Below are positions 8,207 through 16,884 of a DNA stretch of 32,574 nucleotides, piece after piece. This DNA comes from Bacilli bacterium. Lineage in GTDB: Bacteria; Bacillota_I; Bacilli_A; JAJDGJ01. The notes under the pieces are model-generated. The model was not told the DNA's origin, did no database searches, and saw nothing but the letters and a program-made list of their open reading frames with translations. Position 1 is the first letter of the stretch. Every line of letters begins with the position of its first letter. Made by a program: the position numbers and the translations under genes. The stretch lies in NCBI GenBank assembly GCA_031289255.1, contig JAITPW010000003.1, positions 1 to 32,574 on the forward strand, read 5' to 3'.

Positions 8207-8237
8207 TGATATGATTTAAAAAATGTAAATCATATCA
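8207..8237 (+). promoter_or_regulatory. Promoter with a perfect 12-bp inverted repeat over the -10
   Basis: TGATATGATTTA at 8207-8218 is mirrored exactly by TAAATCATATCA at 8226-8237 with a 7-bp centre. The left arm contains the extended -10 TGA-TATGAT (hexamer 8210-8215), and transcription would start within the repeat. This is the layout of a repressor operator; as RNA only part of it would be transcribed, so a hairpin role is less likely. Confidence 0.6.
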
Positions 8238-8265
8238 AATAATTATATTAAAGGAGAAATTTAAA

Positions 8266-8877
8266 ATGAGTATTAATGAGAATATGAGAGAGCAATTTAA
8301 GAATCCTCAGGGTTTAGCCGGTAAGATTGCTACAACAATATTAAATAAGCAGAATGAAAGACCTTATCAAGGAGCTATTAAATCATTAGCATTACAAGAT
8401 AATGAAGTCGTAGCTGAAATAGGGTTTGGTAATGGTTATTTATTAGAGAGATTAGCTCATGATTATCATTGTCTTTTTTATGGGATTGATATTTCAGCGG
8501 ATATGGTCGAACTTGCTAATGAAAGAAATGATACTTTTATCAAAGAACAAAGAATGTTTTTAAAGGTTGGTGATGCTTTAAAAACAGGCTATGAAAATGA
8601 TTTTTTTAATAAAGTCTTTACGATTAATACCGTCTATTTTTGGGATGATTTAGAACTTGGCTTACAAGAGATGTATCGTATTTTAAAAACTAATGGTATC
8701 TTTGTGAATGGTGTTTATACTAAAGAATTTCTTGACACGTTACCGGTTGCTAATGAAGGTTATATTAAATATTCTTTAGAGGTCTTAAAAGCAGTAGGCT
8801 TAAAAGTTGGTTTTAGAGAAGTTATTATTAATGAAGTAATAAAAGATAAAGCTTATAGTATTGTTTATCAAAAATAA
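8266..8877 (+). CDS. Class I SAM-dependent methyltransferase
   Basis: A 203-residue soluble protein of the Methyltransf_11/25 type. SAM-binding motif I is EIGFGNG at 51-57, followed by the acidic residue of motif II in YGIDIS (D75) and a motif III-like VGDALK. The C-terminal part follows the usual Rossmann topology with no added domain, so the substrate cannot be named; small molecules or quinones are common for such stand-alone enzymes. Start ATG at 8266 has AAAGGAG 10 nt upstream. It is a single-gene unit with its own promoter, an operator-like inverted repeat and a terminator shared with plsY. The composition is that of the host. Confidence 0.85.
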   Translation: MSINENMREQFKNPQGLAGKIATTILNKQNERPYQGAIKSLALQDNEVVAEIGFGNGYLLERLAHDYHCLFYGIDISADMVELANERNDTFIKEQRMFLKVGDALKTGYENDFFNKVFTINTVYFWDDLELGLQEMYRILKTNGIFVNGVYTKEFLDTLPVANEGYIKYSLEVLKAVGLKVGFREVIINEVIKDKAYSIVYQK

Positions 8878-8907
8878 ATAAATAATTTAATATTAGTATT
8901 ATTGTAT

Positions 8908-8953
8908 AAAAAAATATCTTACAATACATTTTCGTATTGTTAAGATATTTTTT
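8908..8953. terminator. Bidirectional terminator between convergent genes
   Basis: A stem of about 19 bp with one bulged base (8908-8927 with 8934-8953) and loop ATTTTC, flanked by an A run and a T run. It serves the methyltransferase gene from the left and plsY from the right. Confidence 0.88.
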
Positions 8954-8996
8954 GATTAAAAATATATTATCTTGCCTTGATATTATTATAGCTAGT

Positions 8997-9602
8997 TTAG
9001 ATCCAAGTTACCTTGTTTTCTTCTTTATTGATAATTCTTTTAATATTACTACGATGTTGATAAGTTAAAAAGAAGAATAATAATAAAACAATATATTTAA
9101 CATTATCAAAGGTATTGAAAATAAAAGATAATGCTACTAAAATACCGACGGTAATGATAACAGCTAATGACATCATATGATGAATTTTAAGGTTAATAAC
9201 CAGTAAAACTATGGCTATAAATAGTAAAATTGGATTTAAGGCTAATAATAAACCAGTGGCACAAGCAACACCTTTACCTCCTTTAAAACCGGCAAAGATT
9301 GGATAACAATGTCCAATAACGCAAGCTAGACCAATTAAATAGGGATTAATATTTAAAGAAGCTATTTCATTAAGATATTTCGCAATCATAACTAAGATAA
9401 AAGCTTTAAGAATATCTAAGATCATAACACTAAGACCAGCTTTTTTACCTAAAGTTCGTCCCATATTAGTTCCCCCTAAATTACCTGAGCCTTTAGTTCT
9501 GATATCAGTATGATAAAAAGTCTTACCAATTACTAAAGCAAAAGGGATACTACCAACTAAATAACCGCTAATTATAAAAATAATATTTAAAAATATGTTC
9601 AT
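8997..9602 (-). CDS. plsY: Glycerol-3-phosphate acyltransferase PlsY
   Basis: Membrane enzyme that moves an acyl group from acyl-phosphate to glycerol 3-phosphate, the first step of phospholipid synthesis in most Gram-positive bacteria. The three family motifs are present: SIPFALVIGK (18-27), GSGNLGGTNMGRTLG (38-52, phosphate-binding loop with the small-residue/Asn pattern) and GHCYPIFAGFKGGKGVA (near 95-112). The 201 residues are mostly hydrophobic, with five predicted membrane spans, the usual size. It is transcribed away from parE, its classic neighbour in Firmicutes, from a 127-bp intergenic region. ATG at 9602 has GGTGA just upstream. Confidence 0.96.
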   Translation of the reverse strand: MNIFLNIIFIISGYLVGSIPFALVIGKTFYHTDIRTKGSGNLGGTNMGRTLGKKAGLSVMILDILKAFILVMIAKYLNEIASLNINPYLIGLACVIGHCYPIFAGFKGGKGVACATGLLLALNPILLFIAIVLLVINLKIHHMMSLAVIITVGILVALSFIFNTFDNVKYIVLLLFFFLTYQHRSNIKRIINKEENKVTWI

Positions 9603-9695
9603 TTAATCACCATTCTTATTATACCTTTAATTACTAACAATAGTAAACTATATTATTAACATAACATTTTATTTAAATAATTTAGCTTATAATTG

Positions 9696-9704
9696 TGATA
9701 TAAT
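9696..9704 (+). promoter_or_regulatory. Extended -10 promoter of parE-parC
   Basis: TGA-TATAAT with the hexamer at 9699-9704 and no convincing -35. It lies 25 nt before the chosen parE start and would give a very short leader with AGGAG at 9714-9718. Confidence 0.7.
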
Positions 9705-9729
9705 ATATCAGTTAGGAGTGAGAATTATT

Positions 9730-11673
9730 GTGAGTAATAATAAAACTAACTATGGTGCAGATAGTATTAAAATACTTCAAGATCGTGAAGCGGTTCGTAA
9801 AAGACCAGGAATGTATATTGGAAGTACTGATAATCGTGGCCTTCATCATTTAGTTTGGGAAATAGTAGATAATGCCATTGATGAGCGTTTAGCTGGGTTT
9901 GGTGATAAGATTGATGTTGTCCTTAATAAAGATGGTTCATTAAGTGTGAGTGATTATGGACGAGGAATACCAGTCGCAATGCATGAAAGTGGTAAGAGTA
10001 CCCCCGAAGTCATTTTTACGATTCTTCATGCTGGTGGTAAATTTAATCAAGATGGTGCTTATAAAAGTGCTGGTGGTTTACATGGTGTGGGGGCTAGTGT
10101 CGTTAACTTTTTATCAAAAAAAATGATTGTTAATGTCGCACGTGATAATAAAGAATATGAAATTATTTTTGAAGATGGCGGTAAAGTTAGTTCGCCATTA
10201 AAAAAAATAGGTAATACTAAAATAACAGGAACAAAAGTAACTTTTTATCCTGATGAACAGATTTTCACCAATACTGAGTTTAACTTTAATATCATTATTC
10301 AAAGATTACAAGAATCAGCTTTTCTTAATAAAGGCTTAGATATCAATATTAAAGATGAACGAGACGTAGAAGTAAAAGAGATAAACTATTGTTATGAAAA
10401 AGGAATTATTAGTTTTGTTGATTATTTAAATGAAGAGAAACATTCTTTAGGAGAAATAATTGCTTTTGAAGGTAGTAATAATGATATTGATATTGAAATT
10501 GCGATGCAATATAGTGATGGTTATGCCGAAAACATCTTAAGTTTTGTGAATAATGTTAAAACAGTTGATGGCGGAAGTCATGAGGTTGGCTTTAAAACAG
10601 GCTTAACAAAAGTTTTTAATGACTATGCTCGTGAACAAAAAATATTAAAAGATAAAGATAAAAACTTAGAAGGAACTGATATTAGAGAAGGTATTTGTGC
10701 GATTGTTTCGATTAGAGTTCCTGAGGGTATTCTCCAATTTGAAGGTCAAACTAAGGGTAAACTAGGAACGCCGATTGCTAGACCTAGTTTAGAAAGTTTT
10801 GTCTATGATAAGATGCGTTTTTATTTAGAAGAACATAAAGAATTTTCACAAACATTAGTAAAGAAAGCTTTAAAAGCTAGTCAAGCTCGTGAAGCTGCTC
10901 GTAAAGCGCGTGAAGATATCCGTAAAGGGAAAGATAGTGCTAAAAGTCGTATTTTAGGTGGTAAATTAACACCAGCCCAATCTAAAGATCATAATAAAAA
11001 TGAATTGTTTATTGTTGAGGGTAATTCAGCTGGTGGTAGTGCTAAACAAGGGCGTGATCGTAAACATCAAGCTATTTTACCATTAAGAGGGAAAGTTATT
11101 AATACTCAGAAAGCTAAACTGGCAGATATTTTAAAAAATGAAGAGATAGCTACTTTAATTAATACTATCGGTGGGGAAATAGGTAGTGAATTTAATGCTC
11201 AAGATTGTAATTATGGTAAAGTTATAATTATGACTGATGCTGATACTGATGGAGCCCATATTCAAGTATTACTATTAACATTCTTATACTTATATATGAA
11301 AGATTTATTCTTAAAAGATAAAGTTTATTTAGCTTGTCCACCTTTATTTAAATATCAGAAGAAACAGAAGATTATTTATGCCTATGATGAAATAGAATTA
11401 CAAAGTATAATTGAAAAACATGGTAAAGGTGAAATTCAAAGATATAAAGGATTAGGAGAAATGAATGCTCCTCAACTATGGGAAACAACGATGGATCCAA
11501 CCCAACGAAAATTAATCCAAGTAGGAATTGATGATATGGCATTAGTTGAAAAAAGAATTAATGTTTTAATGGGTGATAAAGTTGAGCCCAGAAGAAGATG
11601 GATTGATGAAAATGTTATTTTTACGATGGAAGATGATTATACCAAAATAATTGAAGGGGTTAATAATAAATGA
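9730..11673 (+). CDS. parE: DNA topoisomerase IV subunit B (ParE)
   Basis: ATPase subunit of topoisomerase IV, which separates linked daughter chromosomes. GHKL ATPase motifs are EIVDNAIDE, DYGRGIPV and GGLHGVGASVVN; the TOPRIM part has EGNSAGGSAKQGRDRKHQAI and DADTDGAH. ParE rather than GyrB is supported by the adjacent parC and by RGKVINTQKAK. Length 647 is typical. I chose GTG 9730: the alternative GTG at 9718 overlaps the AGGAG at 9714-9718, while 9730 gives the usual short leader before ADSIKILQ. The TOPRIM motif has Asn (residue 432, codon 11023-11025) where EGDSAGG is normal. The stop TGA overlaps parC as ATGA. Confidence 0.96.
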   Translation: MSNNKTNYGADSIKILQDREAVRKRPGMYIGSTDNRGLHHLVWEIVDNAIDERLAGFGDKIDVVLNKDGSLSVSDYGRGIPVAMHESGKSTPEVIFTILHAGGKFNQDGAYKSAGGLHGVGASVVNFLSKKMIVNVARDNKEYEIIFEDGGKVSSPLKKIGNTKITGTKVTFYPDEQIFTNTEFNFNIIIQRLQESAFLNKGLDINIKDERDVEVKEINYCYEKGIISFVDYLNEEKHSLGEIIAFEGSNNDIDIEIAMQYSDGYAENILSFVNNVKTVDGGSHEVGFKTGLTKVFNDYAREQKILKDKDKNLEGTDIREGICAIVSIRVPEGILQFEGQTKGKLGTPIARPSLESFVYDKMRFYLEEHKEFSQTLVKKALKASQAREAARKAREDIRKGKDSAKSRILGGKLTPAQSKDHNKNELFIVEGNSAGGSAKQGRDRKHQAILPLRGKVINTQKAKLADILKNEEIATLINTIGGEIGSEFNAQDCNYGKVIIMTDADTDGAHIQVLLLTFLYLYMKDLFLKDKVYLACPPLFKYQKKQKIIYAYDEIELQSIIEKHGKGEIQRYKGLGEMNAPQLWETTMDPTQRKLIQVGIDDMALVEKRINVLMGDKVEPRRRWIDENVIFTMEDDYTKIIEGVNNK

Positions 11674-14231
11674 GTATAGAATTTAGTGAAACACTTGAGA
11701 CCTATTTTAAGACCTTAGAAGATGTAATGGGTGATTGCTTTGGTCGCTATTCTAAATATATTATTCAAGATCGAGCGATTCCTGATGCCCGTGATGGTCT
11801 AAAACCAGTCCAAAGAAGAATATTATATGCGATGTTTAAAGAAGGCAATCATCATGATAAAAGTTATCGAAAATCGGCTAAAGCCGTCGGGGTTATCATT
11901 GGTAATTATCATCCTCATGGTGATAGTTCTGTCTATGATGCTTTAGTAAGATTATCACAAGATTTTAAATTAAACCATCCTTTAGTTGATATGCAAGGTA
12001 ATAATGGGTCAATCGATGGTGATGAAGCAGCGGCGATGCGTTATACAGAAGCTCGTCTAAGTCCTATTGCCATGCAATTATTAGAAAATGTTAATAAAAA
12101 TACTGTCTTATTTGCCCCTAATTTTGATGATACTGAATTAGAACCAACGGTCTTACCTGCTTATTTCCCTAATATCCTTGTTAATGGTAGTACTGGTATA
12201 TCAGCTGGTTATGCGACCAATATTCCCTCTCATAATCTTAAAGAAATTATTGATGCTACTATTTATCGAATCAATAAACCAACTTGTGAATTAAATGATT
12301 TATTAAAGATCGTGAAAGGGCCTGATTTTTGTACCGGGGGAATTATTCAAGGTCGTAATGAAATTAAGAAAGCCTACCAAACTGGTAAAGGACGGATTGT
12401 CATTAGAGGTAAGATTAACGTTAGTGAAAATCGTTCTTTTAAGATTATTAAAATAAGTGAAATTCCTTATGAAGTTAATAAAGCAGAATTGGTTAAGAAG
12501 ATGGATGAAATAAGAGCTGATAAAGTAATTGATGGTTTTGTAGCCATTCGTGATGAATCAGATCGTAATGGTTTGAGTATTGTTATTGAATTAAAAAAAG
12601 ATACTGATGAAAAATTAGTCTTGAACTATCTTTATAAAAATACTGATTTACAGATTTATTATAGTTTTAATATGGTAGCAATCGTTAATCGTAAACCAAT
12701 GTTATTAGGGCTAATGCCTTTATTAGATGCTTATATTGAACATCAAAAAGATGTTTTAACAAGATTAAGTGTTTATGAATTAGCGGTTGCTAATAAAAGG
12801 ATTCATATTGTAGCTGGTCTTATTAAAGCTGTTGATGTTATTGATGAAGTAATTAATATTATCAGAAAAAGTATTAATCGTAGTGATAGTATCACTAATT
12901 TAATAACTAGATTTGCCTTTAGCCAAATTCAAGCTGAAGCCATTGTTGATTTAAGATTATATCGTTTAAGTAATACCGATATTAATGTCTTAGAAAATGA
13001 ATATGAAGAATTACAAGCCAAGATAAACCATTTAACTTTATTATTAAATGATAGTAGCTTATTAAATAAAGAAATCATTAATAAGTTAAATGAGGTTAAG
13101 AATGCTTTTACTATTGAACGTCGTAGTTTGATTGAAAATGATATTGTTGAGATTAATATTGATAAAGAAGATTTAATTACTGAAGCTGAAGTAATGATCA
13201 GTATTTCCAAAGATGGTTATGTTAAACGTTCAAGTATGAGATCTTATCAATCTAATAATGATGAGTTTGTTCGTAAAGAAGATGATTTTATTTTTGCGAT
13301 TTCGAAAGCAAGTACTCTTGATAAACTATTAGTCTTTTTAGATGATGGAACTTATGCTTATATTCCTGTTTATGAATTATTAGAAACAAAATGGAAAGAT
13401 TTTGGTAAACATTTAAATAATTATGTTCAAGGCGTAGCTCATGCTAAAGTTGTTAATGCTTTATTGATTGATAATTTTGATAATAATTTAATTTTAGTAA
13501 GTGCAAGTAAAAGTGGTTTAATTAAAACGACTTATCTTAAAGATTTGGCGGTTAGTCGTTATAATAAAGTTATGAAATACTTTAAATTAAAGAATGATGA
13601 TTTAATTATTGATAATCAAGTAACTAATACTCTTAATGATGTTATTTTGACTAGTAATAAAGGTTATATGTTAAGATTTAACTTAGATGATTTTCAACCT
13701 ACTTCACCACGGGCAAGTGGTGTTAAAGCAATGCGTTTAAATGATGATTATTTAATTGGTTGCCTTTGTGCTTCACCAATTAGTAAGGAACAAGTTTTTA
13801 TTATCTGTGATAATGGTCAGACCAAAAGAATGCCTTTAAGTTTAATTGAAAAAGCCAAACGAGCAACAAAAGGGAAGCTAGTTATTAAGAATAAGAAAAC
13901 TAATCCTGATTATCCTTTAAAAACCATCTTATTAAGCAGTAATAGTGAAATATTTATTACTGATAATACTTATCGCGTTAAGTTATTAAAAGCTTACGAT
14001 ACGCCTTTATCAAATATTGGTGAGGGTATGAAAAAAAGTATTGATTTAGCAAAAAATGAAAAAATAATTGATGCTTGCATCATAAATGATTTACATTTAG
14101 GGCTTAATAATGATATGATGGTTACGAATGTTGACAAAAATGATGATTCTGATGATATTGATGTTGATGTTTTTGATTATAATGATGTAAATAATCAATT
14201 AGAATTTGATTTAGATTTTGAAGAATTTTAG
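11670..14231 (+). CDS. parC: DNA topoisomerase IV subunit A (ParC)
   Basis: DNA-breaking subunit of topoisomerase IV. N-terminal winged-helix region has RAIPDARDGLKPVQRRILYA (36-55) and the catalytic Tyr in AAMRYTEARLSP (Y125). The quinolone-contact segment HPHGDSSVYDALVR (81-94) keeps Ser86 and Asp90, the residues usually present in sensitive enzymes. A long coiled-coil tower follows, then a C-terminal beta-pinwheel of about 300 residues; the last 40 residues are very acidic (many Asp/Asn). 853 residues in all, slightly long for ParC. Translation is coupled to parE through the ATGA overlap. Confidence 0.95.
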   Translation: MSIEFSETLETYFKTLEDVMGDCFGRYSKYIIQDRAIPDARDGLKPVQRRILYAMFKEGNHHDKSYRKSAKAVGVIIGNYHPHGDSSVYDALVRLSQDFKLNHPLVDMQGNNGSIDGDEAAAMRYTEARLSPIAMQLLENVNKNTVLFAPNFDDTELEPTVLPAYFPNILVNGSTGISAGYATNIPSHNLKEIIDATIYRINKPTCELNDLLKIVKGPDFCTGGIIQGRNEIKKAYQTGKGRIVIRGKINVSENRSFKIIKISEIPYEVNKAELVKKMDEIRADKVIDGFVAIRDESDRNGLSIVIELKKDTDEKLVLNYLYKNTDLQIYYSFNMVAIVNRKPMLLGLMPLLDAYIEHQKDVLTRLSVYELAVANKRIHIVAGLIKAVDVIDEVINIIRKSINRSDSITNLITRFAFSQIQAEAIVDLRLYRLSNTDINVLENEYEELQAKINHLTLLLNDSSLLNKEIINKLNEVKNAFTIERRSLIENDIVEINIDKEDLITEAEVMISISKDGYVKRSSMRSYQSNNDEFVRKEDDFIFAISKASTLDKLLVFLDDGTYAYIPVYELLETKWKDFGKHLNNYVQGVAHAKVVNALLIDNFDNNLILVSASKSGLIKTTYLKDLAVSRYNKVMKYFKLKNDDLIIDNQVTNTLNDVILTSNKGYMLRFNLDDFQPTSPRASGVKAMRLNDDYLIGCLCASPISKEQVFIICDNGQTKRMPLSLIEKAKRATKGKLVIKNKKTNPDYPLKTILLSSNSEIFITDNTYRVKLLKAYDTPLSNIGEGMKKSIDLAKNEKIIDACIINDLHLGLNNDMMVTNVDKNDDSDDIDVDVFDYNDVNNQLEFDLDFEEF

Positions 14232-14251
14232 ATGCTATTGGGAGGAAAACA

Positions 14252-15910
14252 ATGAATGCATTTATTGAACAAGCACAAGCCGTTCATTTTAATGGCTTAC
14301 AAGCATTAGCAGGACTAGCAATATTCTTATTTGGTATTAAAGCTATGGGGGACAATTTAAAAGCGATAGCAGGGAATAGAATGAAAGAGTTAATCGATCG
14401 TTATACTACTAATCCTGTTATGGGAGTTTTTGTCGGAGCAACTGTTACGGGATTAATTCAATCTAGTTCAGGAACCACCGCCTTAACTATTTCATTAGTA
14501 CGTTCAGGTTTAATGAATTTACGCCAAGCTGTGGGTATTATTATGGGTGCCAATATTGGGACGACCGTAACCGCTATTTTAATTGGTTTTCATTTAACAC
14601 AGTATTCACCATATTTTCTAATTGTCGGGGCTTTTATGACAATGTTGGCTAAGAAGCCACGAATGGAACATTATGGAATGTTATTAGTAGGCTTTGGAGC
14701 TTTATTTTATGGTTTAATGACCATGGGGGATTCTTTAAAAGTTTTAGCAGAAATGCCTATTTTTAAAGAACAGCTAGCCGTAACTTTATCGAATAATAAA
14801 TTTGCTGGAGTCGGTCTAGGAATGTTAATGACCTTAGTTATTCAATCTTCTTCGGCAACTATTGGTATTCTCCAAACGTTATATAGTGAAGGTGTTATTA
14901 ATTTACAAGGTGCTTTACCAATTTTATTTGGGGATAATATTGGGACCACGATAACAGCAATCTTAGCTAGTATTGGGGGAAGTATTGCGGCTAAAAGAGC
15001 GGCTGCTGCCCATGTCTGTTTTAATTTAATTGGTACGATATGTTTTATTATCATCTTTCCATTATTCTATTCTTATATTAATTGGGCTGGTTTAACACTA
15101 GGTTTAAATAAGATGATGCAGATTGCCTTTGCTCATGCCTCATTTAATGTGGCAACAACAGTGGTTTTATTGCCATTTGTGGGAGCATTAGTCGCTTTAG
15201 TCACTAAATTAATTCGTGATAAGGGTGATGAGGACGTGATTGTATCAAAGATTGTCTTAGATAAGAAAATCATTGCTGAATCACCCGAGGTAGCGGTTTC
15301 AGTTGCTTATAAAGCAACGATTGAAATGTCTTTAGTATGTGAGAAAATTATTAGAAGAACTAGAGAATATATCAATACGAAAGATTATAAGTTAATTGAA
15401 AAATTACAAGGTTATGAAGATATTGTCAATGATTTAAATGATCGCATCTCTAATTTCTTAGTTGAAATAGGTTCTTATCCTTTAGCTGAGAAAGATAATA
15501 TCTTACAAAATAATTTATTTTATTCATTAAAAGATTTAGAGCGTATTGGTGATCAGTGTCAGAATGTGGTTAAATATTTTTATACGATCTATGATGCTCG
15601 GGAAGAATTAACACCGATGGCCCTAGCTGATTTAATGAAGATATTTGATTTATTAGATGGCATCATGATTAATACAACTAAACTATTAAGAAGCCCTAGT
15701 CATGATATTATTATTCAAATGGGTATTGATGAAGAAAAACTTGATGATTTAGAAACAAGTGTTAAAGCTGGTTATATTGAACGAGTTAAAAATAAGGAAC
15801 CAATGGGTGCAACAGCTATTTCCGTCTTTGTTGATATCGTTTCAGATTTAGAAAGAATCGGTGATCATTGTTATAACATTAGTTCACGAACTAAAAAAGT
15901 ATTAAGTTAA
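14252..15910 (+). CDS. Na+/phosphate cotransporter with C-terminal PhoU domain
   Basis: A 552-residue protein of the NptA/YjbB family (SLC34-like), importing or exporting phosphate with sodium. The two inverted halves each carry the family signature: QSSSGTT (70-76) with GANIGTT (99-105), and about 130 residues later QSSSATI with GDNIGTT. About eight membrane spans occupy residues 1-320; the remaining 220 residues form a PhoU-like helical domain including ERIGDQC and ERIGDHC repeats. GGAGG lies 8 nt before the ATG. It follows parC by 20 nt and may be read from the same transcript, ending at the 15,920 terminator. Its place just before the pst locus gives the cell two phosphate systems side by side. 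Confidence 0.92.
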   Translation: MNAFIEQAQAVHFNGLQALAGLAIFLFGIKAMGDNLKAIAGNRMKELIDRYTTNPVMGVFVGATVTGLIQSSSGTTALTISLVRSGLMNLRQAVGIIMGANIGTTVTAILIGFHLTQYSPYFLIVGAFMTMLAKKPRMEHYGMLLVGFGALFYGLMTMGDSLKVLAEMPIFKEQLAVTLSNNKFAGVGLGMLMTLVIQSSSATIGILQTLYSEGVINLQGALPILFGDNIGTTITAILASIGGSIAAKRAAAAHVCFNLIGTICFIIIFPLFYSYINWAGLTLGLNKMMQIAFAHASFNVATTVVLLPFVGALVALVTKLIRDKGDEDVIVSKIVLDKKIIAESPEVAVSVAYKATIEMSLVCEKIIRRTREYINTKDYKLIEKLQGYEDIVNDLNDRISNFLVEIGSYPLAEKDNILQNNLFYSLKDLERIGDQCQNVVKYFYTIYDAREELTPMALADLMKIFDLLDGIMINTTKLLRSPSHDIIIQMGIDEEKLDDLETSVKAGYIERVKNKEPMGATAISVFVDIVSDLERIGDHCYNISSRTKKVLS

Positions 15911-15919
15911 TAGGATACG

Positions 15920-15944
15920 AAGAACCTCACTATTAGAGGTTCTT
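15920..15944 (+). terminator. Terminator after the Na/Pi cotransporter
   Basis: A 9-bp perfect stem AAGAACCTC/GAGGTTCTT with a 7-nt loop, then a T-rich tail. It closes the parE-parC-cotransporter unit and separates it from the Pho promoter. Confidence 0.85.
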
Positions 15945-15990
15945 TTCTCTTGTTTTAATAATTACTTAAAGATAATGGATTATCTATTTG

Positions 15991-16039
15991 TAACATTTTT
16001 ATTTAAATACTAACAATATTCACGTAAATATCCTATAAT
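15991..16039 (+). promoter_or_regulatory. Candidate Pho box and promoter of the pst-pho operon
   Basis: A direct repeat TAACATTTTT (15991-16000) and TAACAATATT (16011-16020) is spaced 20 bp apart, two helical turns. The second copy sits exactly where a -35 should be, 17 bp before the -10 TATAAT (16034-16039). Replacement of the -35 by activator repeats is the known design of PhoB/PhoP-activated promoters, and TAACA resembles Gram-positive Pho box half sites. The leader is about 40 nt. Confidence 0.6.
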
Positions 16040-16087
16040 AGTACTATATAATTGATGGTGGAAAATACATGAGAAGGAGACTTGATT

Positions 16088-16882
16088 ATGAAGAAGTTTC
16101 TTATAATAGTAATAGGGTTATGGTTAGTGGGGTGCTCTTATCAAGAAGGACTTGAAGTATCAGGTTCAACTAGTGTGGCACCAGTGATGGAAAAATTAAT
16201 AAGTGATTATCAAAGTAATCATGTTGCAAATATTAATCTAACAGCTGATGGATCAAGTGCGGGGATTAGTGCTGCACTTGAAGGGGTTAGTGATATTGGG
16301 ATGAGTTCACGAGCTTTAAGTAAAGATGAATTTAATAATGATATTGATGTTAATATTATTGGTATTGATGCCATTGTTGTGGTTTTGAATAAAGATAATA
16401 AAATTACTAATTTAAGCATACAAGATCTTCATGATATTTATTGTGGAAAGAAAAATAACTGGCAAGATTTTGGTGGTGAAAATATTCCGATTGTTTTAGT
16501 TTCGCGGGAAAATGGTAGTGGGACTAGAGATGCTTTTGAAGATAGTATTAAAGCTAAAGATGCGAATAAAGCTAGTTATGTTGATTTATATAATCCTGTT
16601 ATTGTTAATTCAACTGGGGCTGTTATTGAGAATGTTAAACAAAAAAAAGGAGCTATTGGTTATATGTCAATGGGTAGTGTTATTCAGGATATAAAAGCGA
16701 TTAGTTTGAATAATTATCAAGCTAATAAAAGTAATGTTATTAAGAAATTGTATCCGATTAGCCGTGAGTTCTATGTAATAAGTAAAAAAAATAATATTAA
16801 AGCCAAAACTTTTATTAATTATATTTTAAATGAAGATGGCCAACATATTATCGAAAATGAAGGCTTTATTAGGGTGAAATAA
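16088..16882 (+). CDS. pstS: Phosphate-binding lipoprotein PstS
   Basis: Extracellular phosphate receptor of the Pst ABC importer. A short signal peptide ends in the lipobox LVGC, so Cys16 would be lipidated. Binding-loop motifs of the family follow: SGSTSVAP (28-35), ADGSSAGI, and SRENGSGTRDAFED, which contribute the Ser/Thr/Arg/Asp contacts to phosphate. 264 residues, at the short end for PstS. I chose ATG 16088 because AAGGAG (16074-16079) is 8 nt upstream; TTG at 16082 would leave the ribosome site too close. First gene of an unbroken seven-gene Pho locus. Confidence 0.95.
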   Translation: MKKFLIIVIGLWLVGCSYQEGLEVSGSTSVAPVMEKLISDYQSNHVANINLTADGSSAGISAALEGVSDIGMSSRALSKDEFNNDIDVNIIGIDAIVVVLNKDNKITNLSIQDLHDIYCGKKNNWQDFGGENIPIVLVSRENGSGTRDAFEDSIKAKDANKASYVDLYNPVIVNSTGAVIENVKQKKGAIGYMSMGSVIQDIKAISLNNYQANKSNVIKKLYPISREFYVISKKNNIKAKTFINYILNEDGQHIIENEGFIRVK

Positions 16883-16884
16883 AT

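Noticed and set aside
12929-13210. Minus-strand frame inside parC, and plus-strand frames at 16512-16694 and 21346-21561
   Set aside because: Shadows of pstS, phoR and parC in low-complexity AT-rich codons; no ribosome sites.
9730-14231. Reading the pair as gyrB-gyrA
   Set aside because: The adjacent overlapping arrangement beside plsY, RGKVINTQKAK in the B subunit and the ParC-type N-terminus favour topoisomerase IV.
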